Origin: Pleodorina starrii
Lineage: Eukaryota > Chlorophyta > Chlorophyceae > Chlamydomonadales > Volvocaceae
Assembly: GCA_030267565.1 (NCBI GenBank)
Contig: BRXU01000002.1
Location: 6,887,501 to 6,951,500, forward strand
Direction: 5' to 3'
Length of the DNA stretch: 64,000 bases
The notes beneath the pieces were generated by a model. It ran no database searches, had not been told where the DNA came from, and was given only the letters and a program-made list of their open reading frames with translations. A program made the translations under genes and the position numbers. This document shows positions 29,513-40,294 of the stretch, piece by piece (positions within the stretch are counted from its first letter, which is position 1; every line of letters starts with the position of its first letter).

Positions 29513-31692
29513 GGCCACCCTCCCGGCCAGTCCCCCAGTAGCACAGCCGGCTGGGTGATGGGCAAGTCCACGGCCCCGGAGACTGTTGCCCACAGCTCTG
29601 CCAGCCAAACCCGAGCTGCGGTGTAAGCCCCGCATTCCAAGAAGACGTGGGTCAGGCTGGCGACATGCAGGTTGCCGTCCACCGAGCAGCTAGGAGCAGA
29701 GCAGTGGGCACGCTGCGGCTGACCTTTGGAGGCCAGGTACACCCCGCACGGGAGCCGTCCATGGTGCAGCCGCCAGGCGAGCGCCTTGGCCCGGTTGCTT
29801 GCGGGGCAGTCCCACAGCCGCTGCCAGGCCCGCCGGCGGTCGAGGGGAGACATGCCAGCCGGGCCATCAGCTGCCGGGTCTGCCTCCGGGGCCGGCCCGG
29901 CGGGTGCCGACGGTCCGGCGGCAGCACCGGGGTCCTGCTGGTGCGGTGCCACATGGCGGCTGCCAGGCTCGCAGAAAAAAAAGGCTGGCTGACCGGGCTT
30001 GCAGCGGCCGAGGGCAGTGATGGGGGGGAGGATCGTGGCCGCATCCAGCCGGGGCTGGGCGTGGGGTTCATGGCAAACCACCGGCTGCGGCTGGGCGCTT
30101 GCTGAGCCAGCCAGTGTTGGTGCCAGCGGGCCTCTTGTTGCTGTAGCTGGCTGTGCGGCTGCTCGGGCCACGCCGCGGGCATGAGGGGCCCCGTGTCCTG
30201 GTCCCGGCCCCAGCTGTGACCGCGGGCGGTGAGGCGGTGACGCACCTCACTCACTGTGTAGTGAATGAGGGGCAGCACGCCGTGGCCGTGGCTGAGGGGG
30301 TAGCACTGGACCGAGTCCCAAAGCCCCAGCAGCTGGTATTCCACTGGCCATGAGGAGGCGCGTTGGGCCGGGGGCGCCTCGCTGTATCGCTGATGGTCCT
30401 CCAAGGTCCAGTGTCGGCGCGGCTTGCGGCCCGGCAGCACGCAGGCTGCAGGCCAGTCGGCGTCCCCTGCTGCTCCGGCCTGCTCGCTGTCTGGGGGCAC
30501 CAAGCGGCCGTTGGGCAGGACGGCCCACAAGACTCCCGTAGGGCTGCTTACCCGGCTGCCATCGGGCGACAGGAGCCAGTCGGGCGCCGGCGGCAGTTCG
30601 GGGTCCAGGGGGTCGGCTGGCAGCAGTCTCCGCCAGTCGGCTGGGATGGCCCCAAGGACCGCCTGCATGAGGGGTTCGTGCTGGGTCATGGGCGACGCTG
30701 CACTGAGCTCGGCCAGGGTGCGGGGGCCCAGGTGGGCGGTCCCATCCGGCGGGGTGAAGGGCTGGTCGGTGGCGGGGTCACGCAGGGCTGCATTGAAGAA
30801 CAGGGGCTCATGCAGGATGGCACGCGCGTCCGTGATCTCTGGGTAGGCCAGCCGGGTCGGGAGCGAGGAGCGGTAGGACTGCACCAGGCTGGCAATGAAC
30901 GTAGGCAGGCTGGGGGGCGGTTCCGCTGTGCCATACACCCAGCCCCACCCAGTGGTCCCATCCGGCCTGTACTCGTCGAGCAGACCCCGCATGATCTGTT
31001 TCCATGGCTGCTGGCCGCGCTGAGCGAGCTGGGCGAGGGGCTTCGCATGCAGGGCGACCATGAAGGCGTCGAGGTCAAGATGGCCGACACCGCCACAGTC
31101 GTGATCCTGGCAGGCGATCTCCGGGCCAGGCTTCAGCAGGGCCCGTCCGTGGCACACCAGGGACACGTCTTCCTCCAGGAGCGACCAGGCCACAAAGCCG
31201 TCGATATGCTTGCGGAGTGCCGCCAGCTGGGGTGGGGTTGGGCGGATGATGGAGAGGTGGTATGCCAGGGTGTTTCCCAGCACCTGTTTGGCCACATGCA
31301 CCCTGCCCACGAGGCTGAGGCCGTGTCGCCGCCACACATGGCCGAGACGCTGGACCCGCTGAATTCTGCTGGTGTAGCAGAGCCGCGCGGCCTCCGCCGG
31401 GTCCAGAGTGAGAGGGATTCCCAGGTGGCGTGGGGGTTCCTCACCGGGAGTCGGGAAACTCGCACCGGTTGCGGCGTTGGGCCCCACCACCGGCGCGTGG
31501 GTGCCCAGCACCATCCCCTTCCCCTTGCTGGCATTGACCCGTGCGTTGCTGGCCCTGCAGAACAGCTGGACTGCCGCGTTAGCGACCTCCCCATCCCTGT
31601 CGACATGGCTGACCGTGAGCACCGTATCGTCCGCGTGGTGGGTGACAGGGGGGGCTGGCACGTTGTTGGGGAGGGTGGGGGTGCTGAGAGCG
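29493..31692 (-). pseudogene. LINE ORF2, residues about 730-1454
   Basis: Minus strand, from beyond the CCHC finger back to just before the HADD box, which is present (cgcgtgg near 31640). A 12-base LINE tail insertion with its target duplication stands at 29970-29981 and shifts the frame. The copy stops at gagagcg (31692), next to a 134-base non-LINE filler, and 1.2 kb of RT and upstream sequence are missing. Confidence 0.87.
29970..29981 (+). mobile_element. Micro-insertion: CGCAG plus seven A
   Basis: The last five LINE bases and a short poly(A), flanked by AGGCT (29965-29969, 29982-29986). It is in plus orientation. It stops at the same five LINE bases as 21590-21608, although orientation and target differ. 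Confidence 0.88.
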
Positions 31693-31826
31693 CGGGGCGG
31701 CGCGGGGCCCCGACCAGAGAGCTTATAGCTTAGAGCTTATAGCTTATAGCTTACGCTCCCGGCGCCCGAAGTCGCAGGTGCTGAGTGAGGCATTGCCAGC
31801 AAAAAATGTCGACGAAGTGTTGAGGA
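31693..31826. other. Filler DNA between two LINE fragments
   Basis: 134 bases not matching any repeat in this window, joining ORF2 residue 730 to residue 321 in place of 1.2 kb. It contains short direct repeats of agcttatagctt (31719-31753) and is less GC-rich than its surroundings. It looks like inserted sequence at a repaired break. Confidence 0.7.
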
Positions 31827-32241
31827 GCTGTCGGTGGAGGTGATCGGCTGCACTGCGCAGGCGACCTTTCAGACATTCCCACACCTCGCGTGGGTCAGCA
31901 GCGGGGTCTTGCTGCTGGACGGCCTGGATGGCCAGCTCCACTGCCGACTGCAGGCGGGGCAGCAGGCCGGGGTGGTACAGCAGGTACGTGGGGAACGCCC
32001 AGCTGTTGCGGCCGAGGGTGGGGAGCCCTTTTTTTTTTAATTCCCTGGCAGCGCCAGCTCCAAGAGCACCCCATGATGATCCCCCGGGGCGCCTGGCACC
32101 ACCCGAACAGCTGTCACGTACTGCTGCAGAGGTTGGCTAATGAGCCAGCGGTCCAGGCGTGCCACCGGCGGTCTGGTGGGTGATGCCGGGTGAGTGAAGC
32201 CCCCCCCCCCACGCCGGAAGACAGCCAGGGGTCGACCAGAT
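31827..32241 (-). pseudogene. LINE ORF2, residues about 190-321
   Basis: Minus strand, covering the end of the endonuclease (RLDRWLIS, DHHG) and part of the linker. It carries a SINE-tail micro-insertion at 32029. It is cut at gaccagat (32241) by the start of the satellite array. Confidence 0.85.
32029..32042 (-). mobile_element. Micro-insertion: SINE 3' end (AATT) plus poly(A)
   Basis: Ten T and aatt inserted between two copies of CCC (32026-32028, 32043-32045). The aatt matches the terminal bases of the SINE before its A tail. It is the SINE counterpart of the LINE tail-only insertions. Confidence 0.75.
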
Positions 32242-35200
32242 AGCCCTTTGATTGCCTTCCAGGCCTTCCAAAGGCTTCCAGCCCACAGAAAGCCTTCCGG
32301 GCTCCCCAATCGCCTACCGGTCCCTCCGACGGTATTCCCGGCCCTTTTAAGGCCTCACGGGCCCTCTGAAGGTCTTCCAGGCCCCCCCGAGGGCCTTCCG
32401 GGCCTTCTGAACGCCTTCCGGACCCTCCAAAGGCGTTCTGGGGCTCTCAAACGGCCTTCCGGGCCCTTTGATTGCCTTCCAGGCCTTCCAAAGGCTTCCA
32501 GCCCACAGAAAGCTTTCCGGGCTCCCCAATCGCCTACCGGTCCCTCCGACGGTATTCCCGGCCCTTTTAAGGCCTCACGGGCCCTCTGAAGGTCTTCCGG
32601 GCCCCCCGAGGGCCTTCCGGGCCTTCTGAACGCCTTCCGGACCCTGCAAAGGCGTTCTAGGGCTCTCAAACGGCCTTCCGGGCCCTTTGATTGCCTTCCA
32701 GGCCTTCCAAAAGCTTCCAGCCCACAGAAAGCCTTCCGGGCTCCCAAATTGCCTACCGGTCCCTCCGACGGTATTCCGGGCCCTTTGAAGGCCTCATGGG
32801 CCCTCTGAACGGCTTCTGGGCCCCCCGAGGGCCTTCCGGGCCTTCTGAACGCTTCCAAAGGCCCCCGAGGGCCTTCCGGGCCTTCCAAAGGCTTCCAGCC
32901 CACAGAAAGCCTTCCGGGCTCCCCAATTGCCTTCCTGTCCCTCCGACGGTATTCCAGGCCCTTTAAAGGCCTCACGGGCCCTCTAAACGGCTTATGGGCC
33001 CCCCGAGGTCCTTCCGGGCCTTCTGAACACCTTCCGGACCCTCCAAAGGCATTCTGGGGCTCTCCCGGGCCCCCCGAGGGCCTTCCGGGCCTTCTGAACG
33101 CCTTCCGGACCTTCCAAAGGCGTTCTGGGGCTCTCAAACGGCCTTCCGGGCCCTTTGATTGCCTTCCAGGCCTTCCAAAAGCTTCCAGCCCACAGAAAGC
33201 CTTCCGGGCTCCCCAATTGCCTTCCGGCCCCTCCGACGGTATTCCAGGCCCTTTGAAGGCCTCACGGGCCCTCTGAAGGTCTTCCGGGCCCCCCGAGGTC
33301 CTTCCGGGCCTTCTGAACACCTTCCGGACCCTCCAAAGGCATTCTGGGGCTCTCCCGGGGCCCCCGAAGGCCTTCCGGGCCTTCTGAACGCCTTCCGGAC
33401 CCTCCAAAGGCGTTCTGGGGCTCTCAAACGGCCTTCCGGGCCCTTTGATTGCCTTCCAGGCCTTCCAAAGGCTTCCAGCCCACAGAAAGCTTTCCGGGCT
33501 CCCCAATCGCCTACCGGTCCCTCCGACGGTATTCCCGGCCCTTTTAAGGCCTCATGGGCCCTCTGAAGGTCTTCCAGGCCCCCCCGAGGGCCTTCCGGGC
33601 CTTCTGAACGCCTTCCGGACCCTCCAAAGGCGTTCTGGGGCTCTCAAACGGCCTTCCGGGCCCTTTGATTGCATTCCAGGCCTTCCAAAGGCTTCCAGCC
33701 CACAGAAAGCTTTCCGGGCTCCCCAATCGCCTACCGGTCCCTCCGACGGTATTCCCGGCCCTTTTAAGGCCTCACGGGCCCTCTGAAGGTCTTCCGGGCC
33801 CCCCGAGGGCCTTCCGGGCCTTCTGAACGCCTTCCGGACCCTGCAAAGGCGTTCTAGGGCTCTCAAACGGCCTTCCGGGCCCTTTGATTGCCTTCCAGGC
33901 CTTCCAAAGGCTTCCAGCCCACAGAAAGCCTTCCGGGCTCCCAAATTGCCTACCGGTCCCTCCGACGGTATTCCGGGCCCTTTGAAGGCCTCATGGGCCC
34001 TCTGAACGGCTTCTGGGCCCCCCGAGGGCCTTCCGGGCCTTCTGAACGCTTCCAAAGGCCCCCGAGGGCCTTCCGGGCCTTCCAAAGGCTTCCAGCCCAC
34101 AGAAAGCCTTCCGGGCTCCCCAATTGCCTTCCGGTCCCTCCGACGGTATTCCAGGCCCTTTAAAGGCCTCACGGGCCCTCTAAACGGCTTATGGGCCCCC
34201 CGAGGTCCTTCCGGGCCTTCTGAACACCTTCCGGACCCTCCAAAGGCATTCTGGGGCTCTCCCGGGCCCCCCGAGGGCCTTCCGGGCCTTCTGAACGCCT
34301 TCCGGACCTTCCAAAGGCGTTCTGGGGCTCTCAAACGGCCTTCCGGGCCCTTTGATTGCCTTCCAGGCCTTCCAAAGGCTTCCAGCCCACAGAAAGCCTT
34401 CCGGGCTCCCAAATTGCCTACCGGTCCCTCCGACGGTATTCCGGGCCCTTTGAAGGCCTCATGGGCCCTCTGAACGGCTTCTGGGCCCCCCGAGGGCCTT
34501 CCGGGCCTTCTGAACGCTTCCAAAGGCCCCCGAGGGCCTTCCGGGCCTTCCAAAGGCTTCCAGCCCACAGAAAGCCTTCCGGGCTCCCCAATTGCCTTCC
34601 GGTCCCTCCGACGGTATTCCAGGCCCTTTAAAGGCCTCACGGGCCCTCTAAACGGCTTATGGGCCCCCCGAGGTCCTTCCGGGCCTTCTGAACACCTTCC
34701 GGACCCTCCAAAGGCATTCTGGGGCTCTCCCGGGCCCCCCGAGGGCCTTCCGGGCCTTCTGAACGCCTTCCGGACCTTCCAAAGGCGTTCTGGGGCTCTC
34801 AAACGGCCTTCCGGGCCCTTTGATTGCCTTCCAGGCCTTCCAAAAGCTTCCAGCCCACAGAAAGCCTTCCGGGCTCCCCAATTGCCTTCCGGCCCCTCCG
34901 ACGGTATTCCAGGCCCTTTGAAGGCCTCACGGGCCCTCTGAAGGTCTTCCGGGACCCCGAGGGCCTTCCGGGCCTTCTGAACACCTTCCGGACCCTCCAA
35001 AGGCATTCTGGGGCTCTCCCGGGGCCCCCGAAGGCCTTCCGGGCTTTCTGAACGCCTTCCGGACCCTCCAAAGGCGTTCTGGGGCTCTCAAACGGCCTTC
35101 CGGGCCCTTTGATTGCCTTCCAGGCCTTCCAAAGGCTTCCAGCCCACAGAAAGCTTTCCGGGCTCCCCAATCGCCTACCGGTCCCTCCGACGGTATTCCC

Positions 35201-37020
35201 GGCCCTTTTAAGGCCTCACGGGCCCTCTGAAGGTCTTCCGGGCCCCCCGAGGGCCTTCCGGGCCTTCTGAACGCCTTCCGGACCCTGCAAAGGCGTTCTA
35301 GGGCTCTCAAACGGCCTTCCGGGCCCTTTGATTGCCTTCCAGGCCTTCCAAAGGCTTCCAGCCCACAGAAAGCCTTCCGGGCTCCCAAATTGCCTACCGG
35401 TCCCTCCGACGGTATTCCGGGCCCTTTGAAGGCCTCATGGGCCCTCTGAACGGCTTCTGGGCCCCCCGAGGGCCTTCCGGGCCTTCTGAACGCTTCCAAA
35501 GGCCCCCGAGGGCCTTCCGGGCCTTCCAAAGGCTTCCAGCCCACAGAAAGCCTTCCGGGCTCCCGAATTGCCTTCCGGTCCCTCCGACGGTATTCCAGGC
35601 CCTTTAAAGGCCTCACGGGCCCTCTAAACGGCTTATGGGCCCCCCGAGGTCCTTCCGGGCCTTCTGAACACCTTCCGGACCCTCCAAAGGCATTCTGGGG
35701 CTCTCCCGGGCCCCCCGAGGGCCTTCCGGGCCTTCTGAACGTCTTCCGGACCTTCCAAAGGCGTTCTGGGGCTCTCAAACGGCCTTCCGGGCCCTTTGAT
35801 TGCCTTCCAGGCCTTCCAAAGGCTTCCAGCCCACAGAAAGCCTTCCGGGCTCCCAAATTGCCTACCGGTCCCTCCGACGGTATTCCGGGCCCTTTGAAGG
35901 CCTCATGGGCCCTCTGAACGGCTTCTGGGCCCCCCGAGGTCCTTCCGGGCCTTCTGAACACCTTCCAGACCCTCCAAAGGCATTCTGGGGCTCTCCCGGG
36001 CCCCCCGAAGGCCTTCCGGGCTTTCTGAACGCCTTCCGGACCCTCCAAAGGCGTTCTGGGGCTCTCAAACGGCCTTCCGGGCCCTTTGATTGCCTTCCAG
36101 GCCTTCCAAAGGCTTCCAGCCCACAGAAAGCCTTCCGGGCTCCCCAATCGCCTACCGGTCCCTCCGACGGTATTCCCGGCCCTTTTAAGGCCTCACGGGC
36201 CCTCTGAAGGTCTTCCGGGCCCCCCGAGGGCCTTCCGGGCCTTCTGAACACCTTCCGGACCCTCCAAAGGCGTTCTGGGGCTCTCAAACGGCCTTCCGGG
36301 CCCTTTGATTGCCTTCCAGGCCTTCCAAAGGCTTTCAGCCCACAGAAAGCCTTCCGGGCTCCCCAATCGCCTACCGGTCCCTCCGACGGTATTCCCGGCC
36401 CTTTTAAGGCCTCACGGGCCCTCTGAAGGTCTTCCGGGCCCCCCGAAGGCCTTCCGGGCTTTCTGAACGCCTTCCGGACCCTCCAAAGGCGTTCTAAGGC
36501 TCTCGAACGGCCTTCCGGGCCCTTTGATTGCCTTCCAGGCCTTCCAAAGGCTTCCAGCCCACAGAAAGCCTTCCGGGCTCCCCAATTGCCTTCCGGTCCC
36601 TCCGACGGTATTCCCGGCCCTTTTAAGGCCTCACGGGCCCTCTGAACGGCTTGTGGGCCCCCCGAGGGCCTTCCGGGCCTTCTGAACGCCTTCCGGACCT
36701 TCCAAAGGCGTTCTGGGGCTCTCAAACGGCCTTCCGGGCCCTTTGATTGCCTTCCAGGCCTTCCAAAGGCTTCCAGCCCACAGAAAGCCTTCCGGGCTCC
36801 CCAATTGCCTACCGGTCCCTCCGACGGTATTCCCGGCCCTTTTAAGGCCTCACGGGCCCTCTGAAGGTCTTCCGGGCCCCCCGAGGGCCTTCCGGGCTTT
36901 CTGAACGCCTTCCGGACCCTCCAAAGGCGTTCTGGGGCTCTCAAACGGCCTTCCGGGCCCTTTGATTGCCTTCCAGGCCTTCCAAAGGCTTCCAGCCCAC
37001 AGAAAGCGTTCCGGGCTCCC
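32242..37020. repeat. Satellite array 1 (219-bp monomer and longer variants)
   Basis: Tandem copies of a 219-bp monomer. The monomer divides into 11 degenerate units of 18-21 bp with the consensus GGCCTTCCGGGCCCTCTGAA. Longer higher-order modules of 468 bp occur (33888 to 34356; 35332 to 35800), with an extra partial block near gaacgcttccaaagg. Its left edge joins LINE ORF2 directly, and its right edge is a LINE insertion at CAATT. No gene is supported; open frames in it are periodic. Confidence 0.95.
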
Positions 37021-37557
37021 CAATTTTTTTTTCTGCGAGGGACGTTACAAGGACTGGGAAAGCGAAGCCCAACGGGCAAGCCGAGCAAGACCGGCAAGCC
37101 ACAACAACCTGGCAAGAAGCCCAAGAAACCACCGCAAGGAGCCGAGGAGAGAGAAAAAGCCAAGCAACGCCTAAACTCGCAGACAGGACAGGGACAGGGA
37201 CGGGGGCAGCAAGAGGCCAGGAGCCACTGCTGCACGGGCGGCACACACGGCCGCCCCTTCCTCCAAGACACCGAGGAGGGAACCGAAACCAACACCAGGG
37301 CCAAACACCAGTGCCAAACCCCAGGGCCCAATACCAGGGCCAACACCACGGCCCAACACCAGGGCCAACCCCACAGCCCAACACCAGGGCCCAACACCAG
37401 GGCCCAAAACCAGAGCCAACACCACGGCCCAACACCAGGGCAAAAACCACGGCCCAACACCCGGGCCAGCACCACTGACCAACAACAGGGCCCGTCACCG
37501 AGGACAAACCCCTGGGCCGGGAAAAGGCCCCAACAGCGACCACAGCGACAACACAAC
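37021..37557 (-). mobile_element. LINE copy F, tail and first part of 3' UTR
   Basis: Nine T (37024-37032) following satellite ctccccaa, then reversed LINE 3' UTR of the diverged subfamily, up to acaac (37553-37557). A plus-strand LINE has inserted there, and copy F resumes at 47343 with the duplicated acaac. It therefore entered the satellite edge first and was later split. Confidence 0.87.
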
Positions 37558-38499
37558 GGGCGGTGGTGGCGACAACCGGACGCCTTCACCCGCCACCACC
37601 AGCCCCTCGACCCCACCTCGGCCAGGGGCGGGCCCACGCTGACCCAGCCACCGCCCCAGGCTCCACCCACAGGCACGGCTGGCCACCACGGCCCCGGGGG
37701 GGACGGGGGGCCCGAGCTGCCCCCCCAGCTGACGCCCAGCCCCGGCTGGGCAGCTCACGGCCCGCCGCCCCAGCTGGCCGCCCACAGCCCCACAGCGCAG
37801 GCCGCCAGCCCTCCACACCAGCCCCCGCCGGGCCCCAGCACTGCCCCGGGCCTGGGACTGCCGACCGCGGAGCTCGACGTGCTGCGGGCCGCTAGCTTGA
37901 TCACAGCCACGCCCAGCCAGTGGGTCCCCCCCGCAGACACCCTTGCGGCTGGGTACCACGACCAGTTCGTGGACTACTTCGCGGCATGCCCCCACCCCGC
38001 CTGCTCGTCCATCGCCTTCCAGGCGGTTCTGCGAAAGCTCTTCATCCGCCACCACCCCCGACTGGAGTCTCCGGAGCTCGTCGATCCCCGCCCCGTCGTG
38101 GTCGCCTTCTGCCGCCGGGCACTGCACCAGCTGGACCTGTCGCCCCCAGCGCCCCTCGGCGCAATGGAACTGGACGCCCTCCTCCTGCGCGAGAACCACA
38201 GCTATCTGTCCCCACGGTGCCCGCATGTGCAGCCCGAGGTGCTGGCAGCGGCCCAATCCGCCCTGGAGCCCGCCCTCCAAGCTCAGACCGGCAATCGCAG
38301 CTCTGCCGGCGCATTTCTGAAGGTCTACCACGACCATCTGCGCTCCCTGGCCCCATTCCTGCCGGGCCTGCACCCCACCCCCGGGCACGTGCGCTCCTTC
38401 ATCGTCGCTGCTCTGGGCCAACTGCAGCAGGCCCGAACCCAAATCGCCCGCCACGACGGCCGCCCCTCCCGACGGGCGGCGCGTGGCGCGCAGCCATGA
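37558..38499 (+). pseudogene. LINE G ORF1, C-terminal part
   Basis: About 313 codons from the proline-rich linker (GGGDNRTPSPATT) through the C-terminal domain (ELDVLRAASL to RGAQP) to TGA at 38497-38499, which overlaps the ORF2 ATG at 38496. It is 5'-truncated by its own insertion. Confidence 0.88.
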
Positions 38500-39060
38500 G
38501 GACCGACGGGACCGCACCCACCTTCAAGCTCCTGACCGTAAACGTCAATGGGCTTGGGCGGGCGCGAGCCTCCAGGCTGCTCTGCTACCAGCAGCAGGTC
38601 GCAGGCAACCCGGATGTCACCTTCGTACAGGAGGCGAAACTGGGCAGCAAAGCAGCACTGCAGTCAGTTTTACAACGAGGCAGCGGCCCGGGGGCCCCCT
38701 GGCGGGGCAAATGGGGTTACAGCCCGGGGACGGACCTCAGCTGTGGGGCAGCCATCCTGGCGCGGCCAGGGATCAGCCTGCCGGGCTGTGTGCAGCACCC
38801 GTACACCTCGGACACTGCCGGCCGTGTCTGCTGCTGGGACTGGGATGTCCTCCACCTTCGCCTACGCCTCCTATGCATCTACGCCCCGTCGGTGGCCGCC
38901 AGCCGCCCAGAGTTCTTCCAAAGCCTGCAGCCATACCTCGAGACAGACCGCCACATTCTGCTTGGAGGGGACCTTAACTGCGTCCTGCATGCGGGTGACG
39001 AGGCCCAACCGTCTGCCCATCGGGCCGGCGGGAGGCCTGCACTGCAGGCCCTGGTCCACG

Positions 39061-40294
39061 GGGTCGCCCCCTGTGTGGGGTCTGTGGGTGTTTTGTCGCT
39101 GGCGCTCTCGTGCCTTGGTCTCTGACCCGGCGGTGCTGCCCCTGCGGCCTGGAGGGGGGGGTTCTTGGGAGTGGGGTGCGTGTGGCGCCGGGGGGTCTGG
39201 GGAGGGTTTCGGGGGGGGACTGGGGAGGGGCGGGGGGGCTTCGGTGCAGGGTTGGTGTGGTGCAGGCCGCCGTGGGAGGCAGGTGCGGTTCGGGGGTCGC
39301 CCCCAGGGTGGGGTCTGCGGGTGTCTTGTCGCCGGCGCGCTTGTGCCCTGGCTTCCAGCCAGGCAGTGTTGCCCCTGCTGCGCCCGTGGGGGTTCTTGGG
39401 AGCCGGGGGGACGTGGGAGTGAGGTTCCTGTGGTGCGGGGTGTCTTGGGAGGGAGGTGTGTCTTCGGGCCTGCTGTCTTGCGGGGACGCCCCCAGGGTGG
39501 GGTCGGTTGTTGTTTGTCTCCGGTGCGCTTGTGTGGCACCGTCCCTGCGGCTTTTGTGGCTCTGGGAGGCGGTTTCGGTGGTGCGGGGTTCTCTTCGGGC
39601 GTGCTGTGGGTTTTCTGTTTTCTCTGGTGCTCCCCGGTGGGGGGGGGCTCGTTTTGCCCTGGTTCGCTGCGGCGGTTGCCCGGTTTTGTTTGTTGTTCCT
39701 GTTGCTGTCGCCCAGGGTGTAGGGTTGGCCCCTTGGCTGTTGAGGTTGTGCAGGTTGTGGTTGTGTTGTCGCTGTGGTCGCTGTTGGGGCCTTTGCCCAT
39801 CCCTGGGGCTTGTCTCCGGTGACGGGCCCTGTTGTTGGTCCGTGGTGCTGGCCCGGGTGTTGGGCCGTGGTTTTGGCCCTGGTGTTGGGCCGTGGTGTTG
39901 GCTCTGGTTTTGGGCCCTGGTGTTGGGCCCTGGTGTTGGGCTGTGGGGTTGGCCCTGGTGTTGGGCCGTGGTGTTGGCCCTGGTGTTGGGCCCTGGGGTT
40001 TGGCCCTGGTGTTGGGCCCTGGTGTTGGTTTCAGTTCCCTCCTCGGTGTCTTGGAGGTAGGGGTGGCCGTGTGTGCCGCCCGTGCAGCAGTGGCTCCTGG
40101 CCCCTTGCTGCCCCCGTCCCTGTCCCTGTCCAGTCTGCGAGTTTAGGCGTTGCTTGGCTTTTTCTCTCTCCTTGGCTCCTTGCGGTGGTTTTTTGGGCTT
40201 CTTGCCAGGCTGTTGCGGCTTGCCGGTCTTGCTCGGCTTGCCCGTTGGGCTTCGCTTTCCCAGTCCTTGTAACGTCCCTCGCAGAAAAAAAAAA
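39061..40294 (+). mobile_element. LINE copy H: 3' UTR only, no TSD
   Basis: The last 1.22 kb of the LINE with ten A (40285-40294), inserted in ORF2 of G in the same orientation. The 5' junction shares GGGG with the target, and about two target bases are lost, so this looks like microhomology-joined insertion. It contains the minisatellite at about 39840-40030. Confidence 0.9.

Noticed and set aside
32242..37020. CRISPR-like or rDNA repeat array
   Set aside because: Repeats are contiguous without unique spacers, and the eukaryotic retroelement context rules out a CRISPR array. There is no similarity to rRNA motifs.
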